Assembly: GCA_041660385.1 (NCBI GenBank)
Contig: JBAZWJ010000008.1
Span: 1-64,000 of the forward strand
From: DYJE01 sp041660385
GTDB lineage: Bacteria; Desulfobacterota; Desulfobacteria; Desulfobacterales; Desulfolunaceae
Direction: 5' to 3'
DNA: 64,000 bases
Shown here: in pieces, positions 32,805 to 42,079 of the stretch
Layout of the letters: each line of letters starts with the position of its first letter
Numbering within the stretch: position 1 is the first letter of the stretch
Translations under genes and position numbers: made by a program
The notes under the pieces: model-generated
What the model saw: only the letters and a program-made list of their open reading frames with translations
Database searches by the model: none
What the model was told of the DNA's origin: nothing

Positions 32805-35459
32805 TTGACTGAACGACACGTATCGTTATTGAATATTGAAACGATAAAAAATAGCATTGAAAATCTGAAGAAAGCTTTTAAAAGCCCGCTTGCCCGCAAG
32901 CAGCTTCTTGCCATTCTGGTTTTCAGTTCTGTGATCACGCTTATTGACACATGTGTTCAGCTGTCTGTGGAATTTAAACAGGACAGGGCTTTTGTCGACT
33001 TCCAGCTTGAGCAGATAGGGAGAAGTCATCTCGCCAATTTGACAAGCAGTTTGTGGGAGCTGAATGAAGAACAGATCAATGCCCAGCTGAACAATGCCTT
33101 GACATTTAAAGATATTATATACCTGGAGATTCGGGAAGCTGGGCGAGTTTCGTTTCGTTCAGGTCAAAAAGCAGGGCCCCATCCGTATAAATCCCTTTCG
33201 ATTCCAATTGTTTATAAAAATGATTCCTTTACGAGGTTTTTAGGGACTCTTTATGTTGAGGCAGACTTACGAGGTGTTTACAATCGCTTGTATAAAAGAG
33301 CCGTTCTTATCCTCACTGCCCAGGGAGTCAGGATGTTATTCGTGTCTTTTTTCATTCTGTTTATTATCCACCACCTTGTCACCCGCCATTTGATCACTCT
33401 TGCGGGTTATATGCGTGCGGTGGATGTGGAAACTTTTGACAAGCCGTTAAGGTTGAACAGAAAAAAAAGGAGCCGTTCGGATCGTGACGAACTGGATGAG
33501 GTGGTTTCAACCATCGACAACCTCAGAAGGGCCATTAATTATTATACCGAAGAACAGGACAGGGTCGAAGGCGAATTACGAACAAGCGAGCGGAAATTCA
33601 GGACATTTGCCGAACAGGCCATTATAGGCATCAGTATCGTGAGAGACGGCAGGATGATTTTTGCTAACGAAGGACTTTCAAAGATCATCGGATATTCCAT
33701 AGAAGAATTTCAGACGCTTGAAAACGATAATCTGCTTAATCTGTTCCATCCGGACGACGGTTATCTTGCCCTGGATCTATATAAATCGAATATGCGGGGA
33801 ATTGGAGATACGGTTGAGCTGAGAGCCATAACAAAGGGTGGTCAGGAACGCTGGTTGCAGCTTTTTTCTAAACCAGCCATGTCCGAAGAAGGACTGACGA
33901 TTTATTGTATTATCATCGACACCACGGAAAGGCGTCTGGTCGAAAATGAGATGACGAAATTTAAGACCATAACCGACAAGGCGAATTACGGAGCGTCCAT
34001 TTGCGATCCCCACGGTTTTCTTATTTACGCCAATGAATGCTTTGCATTCATGCACGGGTATACTGTTGAAGAGATCATCGGAAAGCATGTTTTTACTTTT
34101 CACAAAGAAGAGCAGATACCGCGCCTGAAAGAACTGGGCAGGATACTTATCGACAAGGGGCAGTATTCGGCGGAATTGCTGGAGCATGTGAAGAAAGACG
34201 GAGTTATTTTTCCCACACTGATGAATGCAAACCTGATTCTGGACAAGGATAAGAATGACAAACCCTTGTTCTACTCTTCGACCACCATTGATGTTACGGA
34301 ATTAAGGCGTCTTGAAGAGCAGCTCAAACATTCTCATAAAATGGAAGCCATTGGGACACTTGCTGGTGGAATCGCCCATGATTTCAATAATATTCTTGGA
34401 ATCATTCTTGGTAACGCTGAGCTTGCCGTTCAGTGGATCCCCGATGCCAGTCCGGCCTATGACAATCTCCATGAGATCATGACTGCCAGCAACAGAGCCA
34501 AGGATGTGGTCAAGCAGCTTCTTAACTTCAGCAGGAAATCCGACGATAAAAAAGAACCGAACCAGATCACCTTCGTGGTCAAGGAAACGGTCAACCTTTT
34601 GAGGGCATCCATACCACGAACTATTGAGATCAAATACTGGGAGGAGGATGACCTTCCCATGGTTCTCGCCAATCCGACCCAGATACACCAGATTGTGATC
34701 AACCTCTGTACCAATGCGGCCCATGCCATGGAGGTGAACGGCGGAACGCTCGATATCCGATTATCCCATTTTATTAAAAACGGAAAGCCTGTTGCCAGGG
34801 GCCATGACTTGCCGGATGGGAGTTATGTCTGCATTTCAGTGAAAGATACGGGTGACGGCATCGCTCCCGATCTGCTGGACAAGGTATTTGTGCCCTATTT
34901 CACGACAAAGGATACTGGAAAAGGAACAGGTATGGGGCTTGCGGTGGTTCACGGTCTTGTCAAGAATCATGGTGGTGAGATCATTGTGGAAAGTGAGGTC
35001 GGCAAAGGCACTCTGATTCAGGTTTTTTTTCCGGCCATTCAAGCATCGCCTCAAAAAGAAGACAGCAAAATTCCTAAGCTTCCCATGGGCCGGGAGCGTA
35101 TTCTATTTGTTGATGATGAAAAAGCCCTGGTGGAAGTTGTGAGGGAAATTCTTGAAAAATTTGGTTACAAAGTGGACTCGCACCATAATCCCCTCAACGC
35201 TCTTGAGCATTTTAAAACAGCCCCTCACTCATTTGACATGATCATTACAGACATGTCCATGCCCCATATGACCGGAGAGCAGCTAGTCAAGCATATCCTG
35301 GAAATCCGGCCGGATATCCCCGTTATGCTGTGTACCGGCTACAATGAGGATCTCAGCGAAGAAAAGGCCCTTGACATGGGGCTCAAAGCCGTATTGAACA
35401 AACCGGTGAATCTTCGAGAGCTTGTGACAGGTGTGCGTGCTGTGCTTGACGGACATTGA
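32805..35459 (+). CDS. membrane hybrid sensor histidine kinase (PAS-PAS-HisKA-HATPase-REC)
   Basis: An 884-residue kinase. Membrane helices at about 34-52 and 167-187 flank a periplasmic sensor of about 110 residues; a HAMP-like region and coil follow. Two PAS domains span about 265-380 and 388-500. The phospho-acceptor is His525 in AGGIAHDFNNILGIILGNAE; the ATPase domain has NLCTNAAHAM, DTGDGIAP and TGMGLAVVHG; the receiver's Asp816 lies in IITDMSMPHMTG. It starts at TTG 32805 behind AGGGTGGG; no ATG fits. With a built-in receiver and no response regulator neighbour, the phosphate must go on to an unlinked partner. Confidence 0.92.
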   Translation: MTERHVSLLNIETIKNSIENLKKAFKSPLARKQLLAILVFSSVITLIDTCVQLSVEFKQDRAFVDFQLEQIGRSHLANLTSSLWELNEEQINAQLNNALTFKDIIYLEIREAGRVSFRSGQKAGPHPYKSLSIPIVYKNDSFTRFLGTLYVEADLRGVYNRLYKRAVLILTAQGVRMLFVSFFILFIIHHLVTRHLITLAGYMRAVDVETFDKPLRLNRKKRSRSDRDELDEVVSTIDNLRRAINYYTEEQDRVEGELRTSERKFRTFAEQAIIGISIVRDGRMIFANEGLSKIIGYSIEEFQTLENDNLLNLFHPDDGYLALDLYKSNMRGIGDTVELRAITKGGQERWLQLFSKPAMSEEGLTIYCIIIDTTERRLVENEMTKFKTITDKANYGASICDPHGFLIYANECFAFMHGYTVEEIIGKHVFTFHKEEQIPRLKELGRILIDKGQYSAELLEHVKKDGVIFPTLMNANLILDKDKNDKPLFYSSTTIDVTELRRLEEQLKHSHKMEAIGTLAGGIAHDFNNILGIILGNAELAVQWIPDASPAYDNLHEIMTASNRAKDVVKQLLNFSRKSDDKKEPNQITFVVKETVNLLRASIPRTIEIKYWEEDDLPMVLANPTQIHQIVINLCTNAAHAMEVNGGTLDIRLSHFIKNGKPVARGHDLPDGSYVCISVKDTGDGIAPDLLDKVFVPYFTTKDTGKGTGMGLAVVHGLVKNHGGEIIVESEVGKGTLIQVFFPAIQASPQKEDSKIPKLPMGRERILFVDDEKALVEVVREILEKFGYKVDSHHNPLNALEHFKTAPHSFDMIITDMSMPHMTGEQLVKHILEIRPDIPVMLCTGYNEDLSEEKALDMGLKAVLNKPVNLRELVTGVRAVLDGH

Positions 35460-35612
35460 TGAGCTGGATGGGCAATAAAAAGTGATTTCTCTGCCGTTTA
35501 AATTCTGATAGAATACCGAGATATAATCCAGTTAAAGTTAATGTAATGATTGAACGACAATACATTTGCCGGAGTCTGAATAATAATAAAGGAAAATTGC
35601 AAAGGAAAGGCC

Positions 35613-36401
35613 ATGAACACAAAAGTGACCACGTCAACGCTTGCAAAAATGAAAAAAGAAGGTGTGAAAATTACCTCCATGACAGCTTATGACGCTCCAT
35701 TCGCCAGAATATTTGACGAATCCGGTATCGACATGATTCTTGTGGGAGATTCTCTGGGAATGGTTGTTCAGGGCGGGTCAAGCACGCTCCATGTGACCAT
35801 GGAGGAGATGCTTTACCATACCCGGATTGTTGCGGCTGCCTGCAAACGGGCCATGGTCATCGGGGATATGCCCTTTATGTCATACCAGGTCAGTGTTGAA
35901 GAAGCGGTTAAAAACGCCGGAAGATTCCTTAAAGAAACAGCAGCCTCAGCTGTCAAGCTCGAAGGCGGTGCTTCTGTGTGTGATCGTATCCGGTCCATGG
36001 CTGTTTCAGGGATTCCTGTTCAGGCTCATATCGGCCTTACACCTCAATCTGTTCATCAGATGGGCGGTTTCAAAGTCCAGAGGGACGAGGAAAGGCTGAT
36101 GAACGATGCCAAAGCCGTTGAAGAGGCAGGCGCCTTTTCCGTTGTTCTCGAAGGGATACCGGCTTCTATTGCCAGCGCCATTACCAAAGAACTCAGGATT
36201 CCCACCATCGGCATCGGTGCCGGGGCGGAATGTGACGGCCAGATCCTCGTCATGCATGATATGCTGGGCATCAATCAGGGCCATATCCCCAAATTTGTTA
36301 AAAAATACGTCAATCTGGGAGAGGAAGCCCGCAAAGGCGTTGCGGAGTTTATAGCCGAAGTTCATAACGGATCTTTTCCCGCTTCTGAACATTGCTATTG
36401 A
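35613..36401 (+). CDS. panB: 3-methyl-2-oxobutanoate hydroxymethyltransferase
   Basis: First committed step of pantothenate synthesis: adds a hydroxymethyl group from methylene-THF to ketoisovalerate. The 262-residue length is normal. Conserved blocks: ITSMTAYDAPFARIFDESGI, LVGDSLGMVVQG, LEGGASVCDRIRSM, AHIGLTPQSVHQMGGFKVQ, and GIGAGAECDGQILVMHDMLG. GGAAAGG lies 6 bases before ATG 35613. No panC or panD neighbours are present. Confidence 0.97.
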   Translation: MNTKVTTSTLAKMKKEGVKITSMTAYDAPFARIFDESGIDMILVGDSLGMVVQGGSSTLHVTMEEMLYHTRIVAAACKRAMVIGDMPFMSYQVSVEEAVKNAGRFLKETAASAVKLEGGASVCDRIRSMAVSGIPVQAHIGLTPQSVHQMGGFKVQRDEERLMNDAKAVEEAGAFSVVLEGIPASIASAITKELRIPTIGIGAGAECDGQILVMHDMLGINQGHIPKFVKKYVNLGEEARKGVAEFIAEVHNGSFPASEHCY

Positions 36402-36404
36402 TTG

Positions 36405-37181
36405 TCAGCCAATTTTTGATAGAAACTCTCTGATGGCCCCATTGATCTTTTCCGCTTTTTCCACCATGGATAAATGTCCTGCCTGGAGAATGTGGACATG
36501 CTGGGCATCGGGCAAATGGTCTTTCAGCCATAACCCGTATTTTGGGGGTGTTGACATATCCTGCTCGGCAGAACAGACGAGAACGGGGCAGGTGATGGCT
36601 TTAATTTTATCCATGACATCAAACCCGTTGCAGGCTTCGAAATCGCCTGCGGCTGTCAGTGCGTCGCAATAACTTGAGAATTCAAGTATTTGTTGCAGGT
36701 AAAGGGTAAGGTCTGTTTGGGGGGAAAGGGAGAAAGAGGGCATGGACTGGATAGAGGCGTTGAAATCCTGGGTCACTGCCTCGAAAACAGCGGGCAAGAC
36801 TTTCAAACGGGCTCCGGTGTTGATCAGAATTCCTGCTTTGAACCGACTGGGGTGATCAATCATCAGCTGCTGAGCAATAGCTCCCCCCATACTCATCCCA
36901 CACACAACCAGGTTGTCTTTGGAGAGGCCGGTTTCATGGATAAAGTCAAGCACGTCCTTTGCGTAGTCGGAAATGGTGTTTTTGCCACGCCCCTGGCTGT
37001 TTCCATGACCTGGAAGATCAAGCGCCACCGGATTTGAAACGTCGCAAAGTCCCTGGACCTGGGCTTTCCATAATCCTTTGGAAAGAGAAGCTCCATGGAT
37101 GAAAAGGAGATCGGGTTTTAATGGAATGGACGGGTCATTGCCAGCAATGTATTCGAAAGACCCTTTCTTGATTGTTTTCAT
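36405..37181 (-). CDS. alpha/beta hydrolase
   Basis: A 258-residue soluble hydrolase of the alpha/beta fold. The oxyanion-hole region is LLFIHGASLSKGLW, the nucleophile elbow CGMSMGGAIAQQLM (Ser), the acid is probably in the strand VLVCSAEQDMSTPP, and the catalytic His is in LQAGHLSMVEKAE. It reads like the 3-oxoadipate enol-lactonase/esterase branch, but the substrate cannot be told. It converges on panB with only 3 bases between stops, and no terminator is visible there. Confidence 0.85.
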   Translation of the reverse strand: MKTIKKGSFEYIAGNDPSIPLKPDLLFIHGASLSKGLWKAQVQGLCDVSNPVALDLPGHGNSQGRGKNTISDYAKDVLDFIHETGLSKDNLVVCGMSMGGAIAQQLMIDHPSRFKAGILINTGARLKVLPAVFEAVTQDFNASIQSMPSFSLSPQTDLTLYLQQILEFSSYCDALTAAGDFEACNGFDVMDKIKAITCPVLVCSAEQDMSTPPKYGLWLKDHLPDAQHVHILQAGHLSMVEKAEKINGAIREFLSKIG

Positions 37182-37362
37182 AAAGAATTTCCCTTGTCTG
37201 GGTTATGAGGGTGAATCAGCCATTTTGACTGAACGGATAAGCGAAGATGCTTTTTTCATGGCAAACTTGTCGCAATACATCAAGGCTTTTTTAGGATATT
37301 CCTTAAAAGATGGTAATGGCGATAACGGATAAGGAAGGATAAGGGAAAGGACAACACCGGTA

Positions 37363-38481
37363 TTGAAGCGATACACCCTGAACAGCAGAGTCATAGATGA
37401 TCTAAAACGGAGATCATCCATAGGAATCATTCTTTATATGATTCTTTCCTTTATTATTGTTTATGAAGAAGGGTTTTATCAGCGCAATCCCTCCTTTTCC
37501 TTTCTTTTTCTTGTTATGATCAACGGCGTGTGTGTCATTCGGTTCATTCATCTCCTTCTTTTCAAGTCTTTGGAACAGTACAGCGAACGATTGAACAACG
37601 CCATTTTTTTCGCCACTGTTCTGCTGACAGCTTCGACCTGGGGTGGGTCTTTCGCTTACTTCATGAACAACGACAAAGAATATACGGTCAAGATGCTTGT
37701 GGCAATCTGCTCGGCGGGGCTTGCTTCAGGAGGTGTGGTCGCTTTTATTCCCGAAAGGCGTTTATCCATCGTTTTCAATTTGCTTATGCTTCTTCCTCCT
37801 GTTGGTATGAGTCTTTCAAGGGGGACGGATACAAGTCTGGCTGTGATGATTCTTATGTATTCGATCTATCTTGTTCTGCTGACACTGCGTGGAAGCCGGG
37901 AATATTGGGACGCCCTTGAAAACGAAGCGAAGCTCAAAGAAAAAACGGTTGAATTGAAGAGGTTGAGCCATACGGACCCTTTAACGGGGCTTTACAACAG
38001 GCGGTACTTTAACGAGATTTACGACTTTGAGTGGAAACGGGCAAGTCGTGATAAAACCACTCTGACGCTTATCATGTGTGACATCGATTTTTTCAAAAAG
38101 GTGAACGATACCCTGGGGCATATCGCGGGGGATGAATACCTGGTCAGCATTTCCCGTGTCCTTCGCAACAGGTTCAAGCGGGATACGGACATCGTGGCGA
38201 GATACGGTGGGGAAGAGTTTGTGATGCTGTTGTCCGGGCTTGACGATGATGATGCGTTCCAGATGACCGAATCGTTGAGGAAACAGGTTGCCGATCACAA
38301 AGTGGCTTTTGACGGGGCTACAATCATGACCACCATGAGCTTTGGTGTCGCATCCTGTTCTCCCGGATCTCAAGGATCACCCGATCACCTTATTGCCCGG
38401 GCAGATCGGGCTCTTTACAGGGCCAAGGAAAAAGGGCGGAATCGGGTGGAAATTGACGCTCCGTGTTTTGATCGGGATTGA
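37363..38481 (+). CDS. membrane diguanylate cyclase (GGDEF)
   Basis: A 372-residue protein with about six N-terminal membrane helices (residues 20-185), a short coil and a GGDEF domain (about 200-365). The active site reads RYGGEEF (residues 280-286) and the inhibitory site R273-x-x-D276 lies exactly five residues before it, so it should be an active, product-inhibited c-di-GMP synthase. DIDFFKKVNDTLGHIAGD is intact. Translation starts at TTG 37363 after GGGAAAGGA; no ATG is available. It is monocistronic. Confidence 0.93.
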   Translation: MKRYTLNSRVIDDLKRRSSIGIILYMILSFIIVYEEGFYQRNPSFSFLFLVMINGVCVIRFIHLLLFKSLEQYSERLNNAIFFATVLLTASTWGGSFAYFMNNDKEYTVKMLVAICSAGLASGGVVAFIPERRLSIVFNLLMLLPPVGMSLSRGTDTSLAVMILMYSIYLVLLTLRGSREYWDALENEAKLKEKTVELKRLSHTDPLTGLYNRRYFNEIYDFEWKRASRDKTTLTLIMCDIDFFKKVNDTLGHIAGDEYLVSISRVLRNRFKRDTDIVARYGGEEFVMLLSGLDDDDAFQMTESLRKQVADHKVAFDGATIMTTMSFGVASCSPGSQGSPDHLIARADRALYRAKEKGRNRVEIDAPCFDRD

Positions 38482-38641
38482 TATTTGGGGCTATCGGCGT
38501 CTGAGGGCAGACATGGGGGTCAATGCTGTTGACTTAAGCTTTGCTCCAAACAAAATACTGTAAGTCCAACAGGGCAATGGCATATCTTTTTAGAGAATCA
38601 AAAATAAAAAAACGGTTCCGCCAATCGCATCGTGTAACAGC

Positions 38642-38674
38642 CCCTCGTTCCGGGGATTTTCCCCGGAACGAGGG
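38642..38674. terminator. 14-bp perfect hairpin, TTCCGGGG family
   Basis: CCCTCGTTCCGGGG-ATTTT-CCCCGGAACGAGGG. It stands 160 bases past the diguanylate cyclase gene. A shorter relative lies at 17129-17151, so it may be a dispersed repeat used as a terminator. There is no T-run. Confidence 0.6.
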
Positions 38675-38732
38675 CCAGAAACTTAAGGCTGGAGATTAGG
38701 TCAAGTTGGATCGGGCGGGTGGTTTTTTAAAG

Positions 38733-38774
38733 ATCCAACATCCAACATCGAACACTGAACATCGAACATCGAAT
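38733..38774 (+). repeat. heptamer array, six units
   Basis: ATCCAAC, ATCCAAC, ATCGAAC, ACTGAAC, ATCGAAC, ATCGAAT. Its right end (38768-38805) is inverted-repeated with 3 mismatches in 38 at 39021-39058. Confidence 0.92.
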
Positions 38775-38805
38775 ATGGGAGCCGCTCAGCGTCCGCCTGG
38801 GGTTG

Positions 38806-39013
38806 ATGCCAGCGGATGCATCGTCTTTTCCTGATGATTTTATGCTTGTTACAAAAATTTTGATCAGTTCCTCTGTTTCGTTTAAAACGTTGTTCAACAG
38901 TTCTGTTTTTTCTATAAAGGGATGCGCTATATAAGCTTCAGCCATCTCTGGGTTTCTCTCAACTCCTTATTTATCTCCATCAAGCTTTCCCCCAAACCCG
39001 CTCCGCGCAACTG
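38806..39013 (-). pseudogene. four-helix-bundle (S23 / 23S rRNA-intervening-sequence type) protein remnant
   Basis: Reading leftward: GQLRGAGLGESLMEINKELR then ETQRWLKLI, then a frameshift at about 38938-38945, then AHPFIEKTELLNNVLNETEE and LIKIFVTSIKSS. This is the central and C-terminal part of the S23-type four-helix-bundle family (usual pattern: QLRRA.TSIGANL.EA ... K.ARET.YWL.LL ... ELLKIL.SIIKTSK). The N-terminal helix is missing and replaced by the heptamer-array arm. So the gene is both truncated and frameshifted. Family members act as pentameric nucleic-acid-binding proteins, some with retroelements; here it is dead. Confidence 0.7.
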
Positions 39014-39051
39014 CCCAAATCAACCCCAGGCCGACGTTGAGCGGCTCCCAC

Positions 39052-39086
39052 ATTCGATGTTCGATGTTGGGCGTTCGATGTTCGAT
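39052..39086 (-). repeat. heptamer array, five units, inverted
   Basis: ATTCGAT, GTTCGAT, GTTGGGC, GTTCGAT, GTTCGAT, complementary to the array at 38733-38774 and enclosing the four-helix-bundle remnant. Confidence 0.9.
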
Positions 39087-39218
39087 GTTCGCTCTTTTTT
39101 CATTCATTGCTCAGTAATATTTATTGGGTAAAGTAAGTGCAGGAGCCTGTGAGTAATGCCGTTCGAAAATAGTTAAGTCAACAGCATTGACACGGGGGCT
39201 GGCCACTGGGAAATAACT

Positions 39219-39785
39219 TCATTTGGATCTCGCCATGAACTTGCCTGTTTCGGTATTGATACGAACCCAGTCACCGGGCGCCATGTATTCCGGGACTTGA
39301 ACCACATGGCCGTTACTCAAGGTGGCGGGCTTGCTCCGACTTGTGGCTGTGGCACCTTTGATCATGGGGGCTGTTTCCATGATTTCCAGATCAACGGCTG
39401 CCGGAATTTCGATGGCCACGATCTCTCCATTCAAGAGTAAGGCAAACAATCCTTCCATGTTTTCCACCAGATAATCCCGCTGTTCTTCGAGTTGATCAGG
39501 GGGCAGGCTGTACTGCTCGAAACTTTCGCTGTCCATGAAATGGTAGCTTTCCGGATCGCTGTAAAGAAAGGTGATCGGTCTGCGGTCAAGGATCATTTCT
39601 TCCAGAATATCGTTGCTTTTGAACGATTGATCTATGTTCTGGCCGGTGGTTACACCGTAAAACTTCACACGGTAAATCGTGTTGCCTCCCCGTGCCGTTG
39701 GGGAAGACACGTCGATGCTGCTAACGCGATGTGGTGCGCCGTTGATGCTGACCACATTGCCTTTTTTAAGCTGAGACGCCTTCAT
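39219..39785 (-). CDS. efpL: EF-P-like translation factor EfpL (YeiP)
   Basis: A 188-residue three-domain beta-barrel protein that relieves ribosome stalling at proline-rich motifs. It matches YeiP/EfpL rather than EF-P: the tip of domain I reads SSPTARGGNTIYRVKF with Arg where EF-P has a modified Lys, and the C-terminal end has LEIMETAPMIKGATATSRSK, then PATLSNGHVVQVPEYMAPGD. AGGAG lies close before ATG 39785. The gene is alone between repeat-bearing spacers. Confidence 0.92.
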   Translation of the reverse strand: MKASQLKKGNVVSINGAPHRVSSIDVSSPTARGGNTIYRVKFYGVTTGQNIDQSFKSNDILEEMILDRRPITFLYSDPESYHFMDSESFEQYSLPPDQLEEQRDYLVENMEGLFALLLNGEIVAIEIPAAVDLEIMETAPMIKGATATSRSKPATLSNGHVVQVPEYMAPGDWVRINTETGKFMARSK

Positions 39786-39881
39786 GGGTGGTTCTCCTTT
39801 AAGTTTAAGAAGAAAACCATATCACAAGGAGGGAAGGATTTTAAGCGTAATTTTAATGCAATTTTTCTGTCAGCATAATTT

Positions 39882-40065
39882 AGGGACTCGGAAAATATTA
39901 ATTTACCATTACGCATCCCGACTTCAGGTCATATTCTGCCCGTGCCTCACTCTCAAGATCCTCAACGTAGCTCTGCTACGCCTGCGGTCTTGAGAGCGAA
40001 GCCCGTGCAAAATCTGCCTCTGAATTCGTGCGCGATCCAGGTAAATTAATATTTTCCGAGCCCCT
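39882..40065. mobile_element. 184-bp MITE-like element with 26-bp terminal inverted repeats
   Basis: The left end 39882-39907 begins AGGGACTCGG and ends TTAATTTACC; the right end 40040-40065 is its reverse complement except for one base (AGGGGCTCGG). Inside is a nested dyad: CTCTCAAGA ... CGTAGC-TCT-GCTACG ... TCTTGAGAG (about 39949-39999). No coding capacity. No clear target duplication was identified. Confidence 0.8.
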
Positions 40066-40144
40066 TATCGTTGCTATCTTGAATGCCAAACGGAATACGT
40101 ATTGCAAAGCAAAATGCAAAAAAAAAAATGAGGAGTGGGTTATT

Positions 40145-41290
40145 TTAGCGTTTTGCAATGGCCTTGAGCAACCTCGATTTGTCTTCCGGGTGGTACTTTT
40201 TTTTTTGGTATTTCATTGAAAAAATGTGTTTGATTTTTTTCAGGTTGTACCTGATGTTTCGGTGATCGAATATCTTATGAAAATAGTTAAAGATTATAGT
40301 TAATGGGTGTTTAGGATGAATAAGGGTATAATTCATCATAAACGGAGCAACGCTGAGGAACCAGTCGTTCTCAATGACACGGAGGACATTGCCCGGCAAA
40401 TCATTTCCATAAATAGTGTTTGAAAAATATAACATTTCTGCGGCTGGTCTGGAGAGATCATCAGCTACCATGTCATTGTAAAACATCTGCTCATCGGTTG
40501 ACCTGTTTATCCTGAAATAATCTGAAATATCTTTGAGCCAGAAAAGTCGGCTCCAGAAATGACTCGAACCATGTAGTGTTAGATTTTTGAGGGCATGACG
40601 CTCACCCAGCGCTGGGAAGCCATACCCGTTTATGGTCACATGACGTTTCTGTTTCCATGCCTCGGCAAAGTCCATTGGGTAGTAGTTGGAAATGATGTGA
40701 AAACGGAAATGAAGCTCTATTTTTGCATATGTATCAGGACATTTGAAGGCCAGGTGGTGGGTCAGGTCCAGAAACTGGCCTTTGTTTTCAGGCGTCAGCT
40801 CGGTATCGCTTTGAACCTGTTGATATCCTTTCTCTTCAAATAAGGCTACGGACTTATCGAACATGTTTTCATCAACGATCAAGTCGATATCTCCAGCATA
40901 TCTGGAACACGGATGACCGTATAACATCTGGGACAGGCAAAAACCTTTCAAAAACAAATGGTCGATACCGTTTTCGTTGAGCAATCTTGAAACCTTTACT
41001 GCTGTGGCCATATTCGTAAGGCATTTATGGAGATTTTTTTTTCTTAATGCTTCTATCCTTTTGTATGCGTCGGTTGGGACATTGTCTTTAAAATGGTTTT
41101 TCAGGGTTTCATAAACAGGTGGAAAGAGTCTGTGTTCTTTTATGAGAATAATAAAACGATCCCAGTCAAATGATTTACCAACGAGGGCTGAGATGGTTTT
41201 GATATCTTCTGCTGATGGCTTGAGTTTAGAACATAAAAGCATTGCTTTCATTTCTGGTATTTCAACAGCTTGAATGGCGGATAGTTTCAT
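40145..41290 (-). CDS. nucleotidyltransferase-fold protein (NTP_transf_5 type)
   Basis: A 381-residue cytoplasmic protein. The nucleotidyltransferase site is in the middle third: YAGDIDLIVDENMFDKSVAL, giving the paired acidic residues D-x-D, preceded by HLFLKGFCLSQMLYG. Proteins of this family sit in polysaccharide or antibiotic-type clusters and their substrates are mostly unknown. GAGG lies 6 bases before ATG 41290. It has no obvious operon partner: darP-like lies upstream with a 61-base gap on the same strand. Confidence 0.8.
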   Translation of the reverse strand: MKLSAIQAVEIPEMKAMLLCSKLKPSAEDIKTISALVGKSFDWDRFIILIKEHRLFPPVYETLKNHFKDNVPTDAYKRIEALRKKNLHKCLTNMATAVKVSRLLNENGIDHLFLKGFCLSQMLYGHPCSRYAGDIDLIVDENMFDKSVALFEEKGYQQVQSDTELTPENKGQFLDLTHHLAFKCPDTYAKIELHFRFHIISNYYPMDFAEAWKQKRHVTINGYGFPALGERHALKNLTLHGSSHFWSRLFWLKDISDYFRINRSTDEQMFYNDMVADDLSRPAAEMLYFSNTIYGNDLPGNVLRVIENDWFLSVAPFMMNYTLIHPKHPLTIIFNYFHKIFDHRNIRYNLKKIKHIFSMKYQKKKYHPEDKSRLLKAIAKR

Positions 41291-41351
41291 GAAACCTCAT
41301 ATCAGAACAGACGGGTTAGAAATAATTATGGAGATCAATACTGTTTTGATC

Positions 41352-41864
41352 TCACGTTTTTGAAATCTCATTGAGGTAGCGGAGCAGGTTTTTCGCAAAC
41401 TTTCCCGCTTCAGGGCTGTTTGCTGCTTTTCTGGCGTTTCGTGTCAGCTGCCGCAGCTTCTGCCTGTCTGCTTGAGGACATTGGGCTGTGATTTCTTCTA
41501 CCACTGAGTCATTCCCTTCGATCAAGCTGTTCAGCCATGTCGCAGCCAGGGAAACTTTTTTCCGCTTTACCGAAACACCCGCTTCAATCAGTTCAAAAGC
41601 CCTGATCACAGGGGCTGGATCAATGGCCCGCATAAGCGTACCGATGTATTGAATCTGCCGGTGTCTGGCCTCACGCACCCCGAACCGTCGTGCGTCCACC
41701 ACGGCATCGATCAGCTCCTGAGGGATATCGATTCCGTTCAACTGGTCGTTGCTGAGGGTGAGAAGCTTTTCTCCGAGTTTCTGGAGTTCCCGGTCTTCAT
41801 TTTTGACGCGGGTTCTGCTTTTTTCATCTTTTTCGCTGTCTTGCTCGTTGTAATGCTCATTCAT
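41352..41864 (-). CDS. darP: ribosome-associated protein DarP (YjgA, DUF615)
   Basis: A 170-residue helical protein that aids late 50S subunit assembly. Family features: SRTRVKNEDRELQKLGEKLL, LPQELIDAV-like IDIPQELIDAVVDARR, EARHRQIQYIGTLMR and the end RQLTRNARKAA ... KNLLRYLNEI. The length fits the DUF615 family. ATG 41864 begins it; the upstream spacer holds no clear repeat. Confidence 0.9.
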   Translation of the reverse strand: MNEHYNEQDSEKDEKSRTRVKNEDRELQKLGEKLLTLSNDQLNGIDIPQELIDAVVDARRFGVREARHRQIQYIGTLMRAIDPAPVIRAFELIEAGVSVKRKKVSLAATWLNSLIEGNDSVVEEITAQCPQADRQKLRQLTRNARKAANSPEAGKFAKNLLRYLNEISKT

Positions 41865-42079
41865 GGCGTATTGTCTATGTGTGTTGTTTTTTATATGGGT
41901 TAAAAATAAAACTTGTATCTTGTCATAAGCCTATGTAATCTCCATATATCAGAAAAAGGTATCACTTAAAACAGATTAATGCGTTGAGGTGAGGGGGCCT
42001 TGAACGCCACTCGGTCGGATATAGATTCCGTGCAATCTAGTCAAGCGGTGATATCTTCACAATTCCAAGGACGCCCATA
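41865..42079. other. divergent spacer between darP and the PP2C gene
   Basis: About 215 bases, promoter region for both directions. No repeat or gene is seen. Confidence 0.4.

Larger units (their letters stand above)
38482..39218. other. repeat-rich intergenic region
   Basis: About 740 bases between convergent genes. It holds a strong hairpin (38642-38674), two heptamer arrays in inverted orientation (38733-38774 and 39052-39086) with matching 38-base arms, and between them a broken four-helix-bundle gene. Confidence 0.6.
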
